In this document: positions 1 to 8,256 of the stretch, in pieces | Position numbering within the stretch: position 1 is the first letter of the stretch | How the letters are laid out: each line of letters starts with the position of its first letter | Assembly (NCBI RefSeq): GCF_024753135.1 | Contig: NZ_JANUGP010000005.1 | Location: 264,071-328,070 of the forward strand | DNA: 64,000 nt | Origin: Streptomyces pyxinicus | GTDB lineage: Bacteria; Actinomycetota; Actinomycetes; Streptomycetales; Streptomycetaceae | Reading direction: 5' to 3' | Notes under the pieces: generated by a model | What the model was told of the DNA's origin: nothing | Seen by the model: the letters and a program-made list of their open reading frames with translations, nothing else | Databases searched by the model: none | Position numbers and translations under genes: made by a program

Positions 1-826
1 CCCCCAGCAACCCCGGCCCCGTATGCGCCCCGATCACCGCCCCGATCTCGCTGACATGCAGCTCGGCAAGGCCCGGCACCCGGGCCCGCAGCCGGTCGGC
101 GAGGGCCTCGGCGCGGTCCGGTGCGGCGAGGTGGTGGACGGCGATGTCGACCTCCGCGCTGCCCGCCCGCTCGGCGGCGATCTCCTCCAGCCGGGCGATG
201 GCCTTGGAGGCCGTACGGACCTTCTCCAGCGGCTCGATGCGGCCGGCGTCGAGCTGGAGCAGCGGCTTGACGGCGAGGGCCGAGCCCAAGAGGGCCTGCG
301 CGGCCCCGATGCGGCCACCGCGGCGGAGGTAGTCGAGGGTGTCGACGTAGAAGTAGGCGGAGGTGCCGGCCGCCCGCTTCTCGGCGGCGGTGACGGCCTC
401 GTCCACCGTGCCGCCGGACTCCGCGGCCTCGGCGGCGGCGAGCGCGCAGAAGCCGAGGGCCATCGCGACCATCCCGGTGTCCACCACCCGCACGGGTACC
501 GGTGCCTCGCGGGCCGCGAGGACCGCCGCGTCGTAGGTCCCGGACAGTTCGGCGGACAGGTGCAGGGAGACGATGCCGCTCGCGCCGGACTCGGCGACCC
601 TGCGATAGGTCTCGGCGAAGACCTGGGGGCTGGGGCGGGAGGTGGTGACGGAGCGGCGCTTCTGCAAAGCCTGGGCCAGGGAGCGCGTGGAGATCTCGGT
701 GCCCTCTTCGAGCGCCTGGTCGCCGAGGACCACGGTCAGGGGCACCGCCGTGATGCCGTGACGCTCCATCGCCCGGGGCGGCAGGTAGGCCGTTGAATCG
801 GTGACGATCGCGACATGGCGGGACAT
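1..826 (-). CDS. DegV family protein (partial, 3' end outside window)
   Basis: The predicted product begins MSRHVAIVTDSTAYLPP and continues with GDQALEEGTEISTRSLAQAL and a TTSRPSPQVFAETYRRV stretch. This is the typical DegV fold with an N-terminal DSTAYLP loop and a Thr/Ser-rich lipid-headgroup site. DegV proteins bind fatty acids; in Firmicutes they present them to fatty acid kinase (FakB role). Whether a kinase partner exists here cannot be seen. The start is the ATG at 826. No good Shine-Dalgarno sequence precedes it, so a short-leader or leaderless transcript is possible. The gene runs off the left edge after about 275 codons, close to the full family length of about 280, so little is missing. 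Confidence 0.9.
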   Translation of the reverse strand, partial: MSRHVAIVTDSTAYLPPRAMERHGITAVPLTVVLGDQALEEGTEISTRSLAQALQKRRSVTTSRPSPQVFAETYRRVAESGASGIVSLHLSAELSGTYDAAVLAAREAPVPVRVVDTGMVAMALGFCALAAAEAAESGGTVDEAVTAAEKRAAGTSAYFYVDTLDYLRRGGRIGAAQALLGSALAVKPLLQLDAGRIEPLEKVRTASKAIARLEEIAAERAGSAEVDIAVHHLAAPDRAEALADRLRARVPGLAELHVSEIGAVIGAHTGPGLLG

Positions 827-916
827 GAGCTGGAGGTTACCTGCCGTAGTGCGCACACGGCAGCCCGGCCCCGGCGGCGCGGCTGCCATGGCTCCTGGTC
901 GGACAGGTGTGCGGGG

Positions 917-1600
917 TCAAGTGGTGCTCTCGGGGCGGGGTTTCTTCTGCCAGGGATAGGTGGGGGAGGGTGCGGGTGAGGTGATCGCCTGCGGTGCGGG
1001 GCGGTCGCCCGCGGGGGTGTCCGGTGCCTGCCGCGGGGGCGCCGGGGTGCTCGCGGGCGGGGCCCAGTGGCGCAGGGCGTCCGCCTCGATGTCGATCTGG
1101 GCGCTGAGCGAGCCGAGGTCGTCGTCGGCGAAGCGGCGCGCCCGGTCGCGCACGGCCCAGCGCAACGAGTCCGCCGAGCCGGTGATGCGCTCCGTCCGCT
1201 CGCGCAGCCCCGGCATGCGGGCCGCGAGTGTCGCCCGGTCCGGCTCGGTCTCCAGGCGCTTGAGGTCGGCGTCCAGCTCGTGGGCGTGGGCGCTGAGCCG
1301 CTCGAACAGGCCGAGGGACTCCTTGAGGGACTCGTCCTCGGCCGCGCCTGCCCGCAGCGCGTCCTGGGTGGCGCGCATCGAGGTGCGCAGGGCCAGTCTG
1401 AGCTGGGCGATCTCGCCGGCGGGGCCGAGCTGCGCGAAGGACTTGGCGCGCAGGGTGTGGTCCTCGACCGTACGGCGGGCCTGGGCGATGGTCCGGTCCA
1501 CGCCGCGCTTGGCGGCGCCGACCGCCTTGACCGCGGCGTAGCTGCCCAGGCCGACGAAGAGCAGGAAGAGCAGGGCGAACACGGCGATCACTGTTTCCAC
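917..1600 (-). CDS. Membrane-anchored helical protein, function unknown
   Basis: A 227-residue protein. Residues 2-27 form one hydrophobic span (TVIAVFALLFLLFVGLGSYA). It is followed by a long, charged, probably helical cytoplasmic region rich in Arg, Glu and Ala (about 30-175), and a Pro-rich tail. The GTG start is preceded by a strong GGAGGAG six bases upstream. I do not recognise a named domain. It resembles the conserved 'secreted/membrane hypothetical' found next to leuS in streptomycetes. It lies about 135 bases downstream of leuS on the same strand, so it may be co-transcribed with it. A structural or envelope role is only a guess. Confidence 0.75.
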   Translation of the reverse strand: METVIAVFALLFLLFVGLGSYAAVKAVGAAKRGVDRTIAQARRTVEDHTLRAKSFAQLGPAGEIAQLRLALRTSMRATQDALRAGAAEDESLKESLGLFERLSAHAHELDADLKRLETEPDRATLAARMPGLRERTERITGSADSLRWAVRDRARRFADDDLGSLSAQIDIEADALRHWAPPASTPAPPRQAPDTPAGDRPAPQAITSPAPSPTYPWQKKPRPESTT

Positions 1601-1736
1601 GGCGCTCCTCCTCCGGCGGCACGGCGCGAGCCGCTGTGCTCTCCACGGTAAACGCAGCGGGCAGGCACGGAGTTCCGCCGGAACCCCGAACCTGCCCGTA
1701 GGGGACTACCCCAAGGCGGCGGCGAGCCGCCGTCAC

Positions 1737-4616
1737 TCACGCCGGGACGATGTTCACCAGCTTCGGCGCCCGCACGATCACCTTGCGGATGCCGGCGCCG
1801 TCCAGCGCCGCGACCACCTTCTCGTCGGCCAGCGCGACCTTCTCCAGCTCCTCGTCGGAGATGGCCGGCGGCACCTCCAGGCGGGCCTTGACCTTGCCCT
1901 TGATCTGCACGACACAGGTCACGGTCTCGTCCACGACGTAGCCGGGGTCGGCGACCGGGAAGTCCTGGTGGACGACCGAGTCGGTGTGGCCCAGCCGGCG
2001 CCACAGCTCCTCGGCGACGTGCGGGGCCAGCGGCGCGACCATCAGCACCAGCGGCTCGGCGACGGAGCGCGGCAGCGCGCCGCCCGCCTTGGTCAGGTGG
2101 TTGTTCAGCTCGGTGACCTTGGCGATGGCGGTGTTGAAGCGCAGCCCCTCCAGGTCCTGGCGGACCCCGTCGATCGCCTTGTGCAGGGCGCGCAGGGTGT
2201 CCTCGTCGGCCTCGGCGCCGGTGACGGTGACCTCGCCGGTGTTCTCGTCGACGATGTTGCGCCACAGCCGCTGCAGCAGCCGGAACTGGCCGACGACCGC
2301 GCGCGTGTCCCACGGGCGGGAGACGTCCAGGGGGCCCATGGCCATCTCGTACAGGCGCAGTGTGTCGGCACCGTACTCGGCGGCGATCTCGTCCGGGGTC
2401 ACCGCGTTCTTCAGCGACTTGCCCATCTTGCCCAGCAGGCGGCTGACCTTCTCGCCGTCATGGTAGTAGGCGCCGTCCCGCTCCTCGACCTCGGCGGCGG
2501 GGACCGCGATGCCGCGGCTGTCGCGGTACACGTAGGCCTGGATCATGCCCTGGTTGAACAGCTTGTGGAACGGCTCCGCCGAGGAGACGTGACCCAGGTC
2601 GAACAGGACCTTGGACCAGAAGCGCGCGTACAGCAGGTGCAGTACGGCGTGCTCGGCGCCGCCCACGTACAGGTCGACACCGCCGTGCGGCCGGCCCGCG
2701 CGCGGGCCCATCCAGTACCGCTCGATCTCCGGGTCGACCAGCTTCTTGTCGTTGTGCGGGTCCAGGTACCGGAACTCGTACCAGCAGGAGCCGGCCCAGT
2801 TGGGCATGGTGTTGGTCTCGCGGCGGTACTTCCTCGGTCCGTCGCCCAGGTCCAGGGTGACGTTGACCCAGTCCTCGTTGCGGGACAGCGGCGTCTCCGG
2901 CTGGGTGTCGGCGTCGTCCGGGTCGAAGGTGCGCGGGCTGTAGTCCTCGACCTCGGGCAGCTCCAGCGGCAGCATCGACTCGGGCAGCGGGTGGGCGACA
3001 CCGTCCTCGTCGTAGACGATCGGGAAGGGCTCGCCCCAGTAGCGCTGGCGGCTGAACAGCCAGTCGCGCAGCCGGAAGTTGACGGTACCCTCGCCGATGC
3101 CCCGGTCCGCCAGCCACTCGGTGATACGGGCCTTGGCCTCGGCGACGCCCAGGCCGTCCAGGCTGACGCCCTCGCCGTGCGAGTTGACGATCTTCGCGTC
3201 GTGGGAGACGAAGGCGTCGTCCCAGTCGGCGGTGTCCGTGCCGCGGCCGTCGGTGGGCTCGACCACGCAGCGGACCGGCAGCTCGAAGGCGCGCGCGAAG
3301 GCGAAGTCGCGGCTGTCGTGCGCCGGGACGGCCATGATCGCGCCGGTGCCGTAGCCCATCAGCACGTAGTCGGCGATGAAGACCGGGACCCGCTCGCCGT
3401 CGACCGGGTTGGTCGCGAAGGCGCCGGTGAAGACGCCGGTCTTGTCCTTGGCCTCGGCCTGGCGCTCGACGTCGGACTTGGCGGCGGCCTGCGCGCGGTA
3501 GGCGGCGACGGCCTCGGCCGGGGTGGCGTGGCCGCCGGTCCAGGCCTCGTGGGTGCCCTCGGGCCAGGCGCCGGGGGTGAACTTCTCGACCAGCGGGTGC
3601 TCGGGCGCCAGCACCATGTAGGTCGCGCCGAACAGGGTGTCCGGGCGGGTGGTGAAGACCGTGATGCGCTCGCCGTCGATCGGGAAGTCGACGCGGGCGC
3701 CCTCGCTGCGGCCGATCCAGTTGCGCTGCTGCAGCTTGATGGCCTCGGGCCAGTCCAGCTCCTCCAGGTCGTCCAGCAGCCGGTCGGCGTAGGCGGTGAT
3801 GCGCATGTTCCACTGGCGCAGCTTGGCCTTGAAGACGGGGAAGTTGCCGCGCTCGGAGCGGCCGTCGGCGGTGACCTCCTCGTTGGCCAGCACGGTGCCC
3901 AGGCCGGGGCACCAGTTCACCGGCGCGTCGGAGGCGTAGGCCAGGCGGTACTCGCCCAGGACGTCGGCGCGCTCGGTCTCGCTCAGCTCGTCCCACGCGC
4001 GCGTGGTGCCCGGAACCGCCCGCTCACCGGACGCGAACCGCGCGACCAGCTCGGCGATCGGGCGGGCCTTGCGGGCCTCGTCGTCGTACCAGGAGTTGAA
4101 GATCTGCAGGAAGATCCACTGGGTCCACTTGTAGTAGTCCGGGTCGATCGTGGCGAAGGACCGGCGCTTGTCGTGGCCCAGGCCCAGCCGGCGCAGCTGG
4201 GCCTTCATGTTCTCCATGTTGGCCTCGGTCGAAACCCGCGGGTGCGTGCCGGTCTGCACCGCGTACTGCTCGGCGGGCAGGCCGAAGGCGTCGAAGCCCA
4301 GGGTGTGCAGGACGTTGTGGCCGGTCATGCGCTGGAACCGGGCGTAGACGTCGGTGGCGATGTAGCCCAGCGGGTGGCCGACGTGCAGGCCCGCACCGGA
4401 GGGGTACGGGAACATGTCCATGATGAACTTCTCGGGCCGGGCGACCTGCGCAGGGTCGCCGGCCAGGTCGCCCGTGGGGTTGGCCGCCGCGTAGGTGCCG
4501 TCGGCGTCCCAGAAGTCCTGCCAGCGTGCCTCGATGTCGGCGGCCATGGCGGCCGTGTAGCGGTGCGGGGCGGCCTCCGCCGACGTAGCGGCGGCGGCGG
4601 GGTTCGTCTCGCTCAT
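1737..4616 (-). CDS. leuS: Leucyl-tRNA synthetase
   Basis: Class Ia synthetase that charges tRNA-Leu in the cytoplasm. The 959-residue protein has the HIGH-type signature in [19 protein letters not shown] near residue 80, a CP1 editing domain with the [19 protein letters not shown] segment, and the class I lysine loop as [12 protein letters not shown] (KMGKS rather than KMSKS, the usual actinobacterial form). The C-terminal anticodon-binding domain ends in KLVNIVPA. The ATG at 4616 gives the usual streptomycete N-terminus [10 protein letters not shown]. An in-frame TTG three codons upstream is the main alternative. Expression is probably controlled by the leucine leader-peptide attenuator immediately upstream. 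Confidence 0.97.
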   Translation of the reverse strand: MSETNPAAAATSAEAAPHRYTAAMAADIEARWQDFWDADGTYAAANPTGDLAGDPAQVARPEKFIMDMFPYPSGAGLHVGHPLGYIATDVYARFQRMTGHNVLHTLGFDAFGLPAEQYAVQTGTHPRVSTEANMENMKAQLRRLGLGHDKRRSFATIDPDYYKWTQWIFLQIFNSWYDDEARKARPIAELVARFASGERAVPGTTRAWDELSETERADVLGEYRLAYASDAPVNWCPGLGTVLANEEVTADGRSERGNFPVFKAKLRQWNMRITAYADRLLDDLEELDWPEAIKLQQRNWIGRSEGARVDFPIDGERITVFTTRPDTLFGATYMVLAPEHPLVEKFTPGAWPEGTHEAWTGGHATPAEAVAAYRAQAAAKSDVERQAEAKDKTGVFTGAFATNPVDGERVPVFIADYVLMGYGTGAIMAVPAHDSRDFAFARAFELPVRCVVEPTDGRGTDTADWDDAFVSHDAKIVNSHGEGVSLDGLGVAEAKARITEWLADRGIGEGTVNFRLRDWLFSRQRYWGEPFPIVYDEDGVAHPLPESMLPLELPEVEDYSPRTFDPDDADTQPETPLSRNEDWVNVTLDLGDGPRKYRRETNTMPNWAGSCWYEFRYLDPHNDKKLVDPEIERYWMGPRAGRPHGGVDLYVGGAEHAVLHLLYARFWSKVLFDLGHVSSAEPFHKLFNQGMIQAYVYRDSRGIAVPAAEVEERDGAYYHDGEKVSRLLGKMGKSLKNAVTPDEIAAEYGADTLRLYEMAMGPLDVSRPWDTRAVVGQFRLLQRLWRNIVDENTGEVTVTGAEADEDTLRALHKAIDGVRQDLEGLRFNTAIAKVTELNNHLTKAGGALPRSVAEPLVLMVAPLAPHVAEELWRRLGHTDSVVHQDFPVADPGYVVDETVTCVVQIKGKVKARLEVPPAISDEELEKVALADEKVVAALDGAGIRKVIVRAPKLVNIVPA

Positions 4617-4672
4617 GATCCTCAAAGCTCCATCGATCGTCTCTGCCTGCGGCTGCGGCGTTCCCGGAAACG

Positions 4673-4696
4673 AAAAAGCCCCTCACACAGGAGGGG
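4673..4696 (-). terminator. Attenuator terminator of leuS leader
   Basis: Read on the minus strand, a 6-bp perfect stem CCCCTC/GAGGGG with loop CTGTGT is followed directly by CTTTTT. It lies between the leader peptide stop and the leuS start, so it can only act as an attenuator. A GAGG stretch about 25-30 bases upstream (in GTGAGGTCGG) is complementary to CCTC in the 5' arm and could form the competing antiterminator. Confidence 0.85.
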
Positions 4697-4745
4697 ACGC
4701 CGCGCCGATGCCGACCTCACGGGTTCGACCGGGGGTCGGTACTGA

Positions 4746-4784
4746 TCAGCGCGGCCCGCTAAGCAGAAGGCGTACGGCACGCAT
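4746..4784 (-). CDS. leuS leader peptide (MRAVRLLLSGPR)
   Basis: A 12-codon frame on the minus strand, ATG to TGA, encodes MRAVRLLLSGPR with three successive Leu codons (CTT CTG CTT). The CTT codons are rare in this GC-rich genome, which suits ribosome-stalling sensitivity to Leu-tRNA levels. A TACCCT -10 element lies six bases before the ATG, so the transcript probably starts at the A of ATG (leaderless). The Leu codons, the downstream terminator and leuS together form a classical leader-peptide attenuator: stalling on Leu codons would disrupt the terminator and let leuS be transcribed. Confidence 0.75.
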   Translation of the reverse strand: MRAVRLLLSGPR

Positions 4785-4790
4785 GCGGTT

Positions 4791-4796
4791 AGGGTA
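4791..4796 (-). promoter_or_regulatory. Putative -10 box (TACCCT) of leuS
   Basis: TACCCT on the minus strand fits the TANNNT consensus of the streptomycete vegetative sigma factor. It sits six bases upstream of the leader-peptide ATG, the spacing expected for a leaderless mRNA. No convincing -35 hexamer is seen at 17-18 bases. Confidence 0.5.
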
Positions 4797-4972
4797 CCGC
4801 AGCGCTTGAGCAAGCCGCGACGCGCTTCCGTATGCCTGATGGACATGCCACCCGTCCGAGCCCCGTGCTCTTTGATGACAACGCGATAACGCAAACCTCG
4901 TACCGATCGGTATGGCGCCACCTACAGTTCGGCAGCGGGACCGCCTTCCCGAAACTGCTCGGAGTTGCCCCC

Positions 4973-6361
4973 ATGAACCCTCGTCGTCGCAACAGCTCGC
5001 TCCCCCGACCGGGCCGGTCGGCCTACGGGATCGCGAGCGCTGTCGTCCTGCTGCTCATACCCGTGGTCGTGGTGTACGGAGGCGGCTGGCTCCAGGACTT
5101 CCTGGACTTCGGTGCGGGCGTCGTCGCGCTCGTCAGTCTGACCAGCTCGGTGATCTGGGGCCTGGTCACGCAGGACCGGCTGATCCTCAACACCCGGCAG
5201 CGGATCGTCGCCCAGGCCATCCACCGGGTGCTCGCCGTGGCCTCGATCGCGTTCCTGCTGGTGCACGTCACGATCAAGGTGGCCCTCGGCCACACCGTCC
5301 TGATCGCGGCCCTCATCCCGTTCGGCCTCGGCGTCAGGGGCAGCGCCGGACTGATCGGGCTCGGCTCGCTGGCCGCCCTGCTGATGATCTTCGTGGGCGT
5401 CACCGGCGCGCTGCGCAACCGGTTCGCCTCCCCCGCGCCGGTCGCGGCCCGCTGGCGCGCCATGCACATGCTGGCCTACCCGGCCCTGTGCGCGGCCCTG
5501 GTGCACGGCCTGTTCGCGGGCCGCCCGGCGAAGACCTTCTTCATGGTGTCGTACGAACTGTGCCTGGTCGCCATCATGGCCGCGCTGGCGCTGCGGGCCG
5601 CGCCGCGCCCCTTCAAGCGCAAGGTCGCCGACCGCGTCGTGGCGCTCATCGGCACCGAGGAGCGGCCGGGCGCCGAGCGACTGGAGGCGAGCCGGTCCCG
5701 GGCGGCGGCCGAGCCGTCCCGCGCGGGCTTCGATCCCCGCCGCGAGCCGCAGCCCTCGCCTGCCCCCGGCAGGCCCCTGTACCAGTCCCCCACCGACCCT
5801 GGGCCCCTGTACCAGCCCCCCACCGATCCCGGGACCCACTACCAGTCCCCCGCCGCGTCCGGCCCCCTGTACCAGCCCCTCACCGACTCCGGCTCCTTGT
5901 ACCAGTCCCCCGCCGAGCCGGCCCCCGGCTTCGCGGCGGCCTACCGCGCGGTCTCCACGCCGGGCCGCCCGCCGCAGCCGTACGCCACCGAGCAGACCGC
6001 GCGCATGGACGTGCCGCCGACCTTCCGGGCCACCGAGGCGATGCCGCGCGTGGACGGCCTCTCCAGCACCTCCGGGAGCTGGCCGATCCCGTCCCCGCCC
6101 CCGGTCGGCGAGGCGCCGCCGTCCGCGTACGACCCGCTCCAGGACACCGGATACACCATCCCGGCCTACGGCGGCCCGGGCATGCCGGGATACGGCGGAC
6201 GTGACGTGTACGACACCGGTGAGACAAACGGCCTCCACGGCGCGTACAACCCGAGTGACACGTTCGACGGCGGTCCCGCCACGGAACCATCGCCCGGCGC
6301 CTCCTATGACGCGCCGGGTTCGGGCGAACCCTGGAACATGCCCTCCGGAGGCCATAGGTGA
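4973..6361 (+). CDS. Cytochrome b-like membrane protein with Pro/Tyr-rich repeat tail
   Basis: A 462-residue protein. Residues 17-37, 46-66, 84-115, 125-145, 163-183 and 190-208 form hydrophobic spans. Two His pairs, H84/H98 and H165/H178, have the 12-13-residue spacing used to ligate stacked b hemes in ferric-reductase-like and cytochrome b561-like membrane domains. After about residue 260 the protein becomes a disordered Pro/Tyr/Gly tail with about five near-repeats of PLYQSPTDPG. The ATG at 4973 has a GGAG eight bases upstream. A longer in-frame reading from 4832 lacks a ribosome site. The stop overlaps the next gene's GTG (GTGA), so the heme protein and the NuoF-like iron-sulfur protein are translationally coupled and probably form one electron-transfer unit. 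Substrate unknown. Confidence 0.8.
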   Translation: MNPRRRNSSLPRPGRSAYGIASAVVLLLIPVVVVYGGGWLQDFLDFGAGVVALVSLTSSVIWGLVTQDRLILNTRQRIVAQAIHRVLAVASIAFLLVHVTIKVALGHTVLIAALIPFGLGVRGSAGLIGLGSLAALLMIFVGVTGALRNRFASPAPVAARWRAMHMLAYPALCAALVHGLFAGRPAKTFFMVSYELCLVAIMAALALRAAPRPFKRKVADRVVALIGTEERPGAERLEASRSRAAAEPSRAGFDPRREPQPSPAPGRPLYQSPTDPGPLYQPPTDPGTHYQSPAASGPLYQPLTDSGSLYQSPAEPAPGFAAAYRAVSTPGRPPQPYATEQTARMDVPPTFRATEAMPRVDGLSSTSGSWPIPSPPPVGEAPPSAYDPLQDTGYTIPAYGGPGMPGYGGRDVYDTGETNGLHGAYNPSDTFDGGPATEPSPGASYDAPGSGEPWNMPSGGHR

Positions 6362-7968
6362 ACGAGGCCCTGCCCGACGTCCCCGAAGTCCGCGTCGTCG
6401 GACTTCCCCAGCTCACGTCGGGTTTCGACCTTGTGGAACGGCTCGACCTGCCCATGCACCTGAAGGTGCACGGGCCGCTCGACCCGCTGGGCGGCGAACA
6501 GCTCGCCCAGCTCGCCGAGCGCATCAACCTCAGGGGCAGGGGCGGCGCGGGCTTCCCCTTCCACAAGAAGCTGCGCTCCGTCGCCGAGTCGGCGATCAAA
6601 CGCGGGGTGCGGCCCGTCGTCGTGGTCAACGGCAGCGAGGACGAACCGGCCTGCCGCAAGGACACGGTGCTGATCAACCGCGCCCCGCACCTCATCCTGG
6701 ACGGCGCCCTGCTGTGCGCCGAGGCGCTCGGCGCGCGCACGCTGGTGATCGGCGTCACCCGGGAGTCGACGCAGCGCTCCGTGGAGGCCGCCCTCGCCGA
6801 ACGAGGTCTGAGCAACAGCCGTAGATCGGCTCTACGCGCGTGGGTGCAGCGCAATCCGGTGCGCATGGTCACCGGTGCCGCCGCCGCGCTGATCCGCTCG
6901 GTGGACGGCGGCCCGGCGATCCCGCCCGGCCGCAAGATCAGCGCCTCCAGGAGCGGGGTCGGCGGCGCGCCCACCCTGCTGTCCAACGCGGAGACCTTCG
7001 CGCAGCTCGCCATCGCGGCCCGCATCGGCCCGGAGCGCTACGGCAACACCGGCCTCTACGACGAGCCGGGCACCGTCATGCTGACCGTCTCCGGCGCCGT
7101 CGCCCGCCCGATGGTCATCGAGGTGCCCACGGGCGTGCCGCTGCGCTACGTCCTTCAGCTGGCCGGTGCCCCGCCGGTGCCGCAGGGCGTGCTGACCGGC
7201 GGCTACCACGGCAAGTGGATCGACGCGGCGACCGTGAACGAGGCGGTGGTCTCCCGCAACTCGCTGGACGCCGTGGGCGGTTCGCTGGGCGCCGGCGCGA
7301 TCCTCCCGATCACCCAGGAGACCTGCCCGCTGGGCGAGTCGCTGCGGGTGGCGCAGTGGCTGGCCGAGGAGAGCGCCGGCCAGTGCGGCCCCTGCTACCT
7401 CGGACTGCCCGCCGCCGCGCGCGGCCTGGAGGACATCCTGAACGGCGGCGGCCCGGCCGCCCTGGAGGCGCTGAAGCAGGTCGCGAAGAACGTCAAGCGG
7501 CGCGGGGCCTGTTCGCACCCGGACGGTTCGGCGATGTTCCTGGAGTCGACCATCAAGGCGTTCACCGACGACCTGGCCGCCCATGTCCTCGGCAACGGCT
7601 GCGGACGGCCCGTGGAGGGCGTGCTGCCGCTCTTCGAGGGGGGCAGGGCGGCCACGGGCATCCCGGGCGGCAAAGAGCCCGAGGAGACCGGCGCGAGCCG
7701 ACAGAAGATCCACGTCGACTGGACGCTGTGCCGGGGCCACGGCCTGTGCGCCGACATCCTGCCGGAGGTCTTCGAGCTGGGCGCGGACGGCTTCCCGACC
7801 GTGGCGCAGGCCCAGGTGCCGCGGTACGCGGAGGCGAAGGCGCTGCGCGCGGTACGCCGCTGCCCGGCCCTGGCCCTGCGTATCGAGGAGGACACGCGCG
7901 CGCAGGCGCCGGCGCGCAACCTGCCGGTGCTCTCCCAGGGCCGCGGCCGGCGCGCGCTCGGCCGCTGA
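6358..7968 (+). CDS. NuoF-like SLBB/iron-sulfur protein with C-terminal ferredoxin
   Basis: A 536-residue cytoplasmic protein. The N-terminal part has the NuoF FMN/NADH fold signature LRGRGGAGFPFHKK (about 60-73) and VVVNGSEDEPACRKD, followed by an SLBB domain and the iron-sulfur region ESAGQCGPCYLGL. The first Cys of the usual CGxC is Ala here, and a further Cys follows in RRGACSHPDGSA. The C-terminal about 70 residues are a ferredoxin with CRGHGLC and a later RRCPALAL, i.e. three Cys, suggesting a [3Fe-4S] cluster. Coupling to the upstream heme protein suggests electron flow from NAD(P)H or a ferredoxin partner into a membrane b-heme. The rest of complex I is absent, so this is a stand-alone oxidoreductase. 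Electron donor and acceptor are unknown. Confidence 0.87.
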   Translation: MNEALPDVPEVRVVGLPQLTSGFDLVERLDLPMHLKVHGPLDPLGGEQLAQLAERINLRGRGGAGFPFHKKLRSVAESAIKRGVRPVVVVNGSEDEPACRKDTVLINRAPHLILDGALLCAEALGARTLVIGVTRESTQRSVEAALAERGLSNSRRSALRAWVQRNPVRMVTGAAAALIRSVDGGPAIPPGRKISASRSGVGGAPTLLSNAETFAQLAIAARIGPERYGNTGLYDEPGTVMLTVSGAVARPMVIEVPTGVPLRYVLQLAGAPPVPQGVLTGGYHGKWIDAATVNEAVVSRNSLDAVGGSLGAGAILPITQETCPLGESLRVAQWLAEESAGQCGPCYLGLPAAARGLEDILNGGGPAALEALKQVAKNVKRRGACSHPDGSAMFLESTIKAFTDDLAAHVLGNGCGRPVEGVLPLFEGGRAATGIPGGKEPEETGASRQKIHVDWTLCRGHGLCADILPEVFELGADGFPTVAQAQVPRYAEAKALRAVRRCPALALRIEEDTRAQAPARNLPVLSQGRGRRALGR

Positions 7969-7970
7969 AC

Positions 7971-8016
7971 GTGCGGAGAGGGGGCTCCCGGAATTCCGGA
8001 AGCCCCCTCTCCGCAC
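7971..8016. terminator. Long inverted repeat after the NuoF-like gene
   Basis: GTGCGGAGAGGGGGCT is repeated as its exact reverse complement around a GGAATTCC-type centre. The 16-bp GC stem, with no T run, starts three bases after the stop codon. Works in either direction. Confidence 0.75.
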
Positions 8017-8038
8017 ACCAGAACAGACCAGAACAGAC

Positions 8039-8080
8039 CGAAGGCGGATCATCCCTCGGGATGATCCGCCTTCGATTTTT
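8039..8080 (+). terminator. Terminator with T run between NuoF-like gene and tRNA-Ala
   Basis: A stem of about 17 bp (CGAAGGCGGATCATCCC and its complement) is followed on the plus strand by ATTTTT. It ends two bases before the 3' end of the minus-strand tRNA, so the same hairpin can also stop or protect the tRNA transcript. Confidence 0.85.
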
Positions 8081-8081
8081 G

Positions 8082-8154
8082 TGGAGCTAAGGAGAATTGA
8101 ACTCCTGACCTCCTGCATGCCATGCAGGCGCTCTACCAACTGAGCTATAGCCCC
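8082..8154 (-). tRNA. tRNA-Ala (anticodon GGC)
   Basis: Minus-strand 73-mer beginning GGGGCTATAGCTCAGTTGG. The seven-base acceptor stem GGGGCTA/TAGCTCC has discriminator A. The anticodon stem CCTGC/GCAGG encloses loop ATGGCAT, giving GGC. The T arm is GTCAGGAGTTCAATTCTCC-like with TTCAATT. CCA is not encoded. It is identical to the copy at 10101-10173. Confidence 0.96.
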
Positions 8155-8256
8155 TCGCGGTGTTCCGCCCGGTTTCCCTGGCGGCGACGCCAACATTACA
8201 CGGTCCGGGGGGCGGACCACCAAATCGGATTCCGCTTGGCTCCCCTACGGGCGCTA

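Noticed and set aside
1968..4745. A 925-codon plus-strand frame opposite leuS
   Set aside because: Antisense shadow of leuS with no domain or ribosome site.
4787..4800. AGGGTACCGC on the plus strand, resembling a T-box core
   Set aside because: Wrong strand for leuS, no specifier hairpin or terminator on the plus strand, and the plus-strand gene downstream is not amino-acid related. The leader-peptide attenuator explains leuS better.
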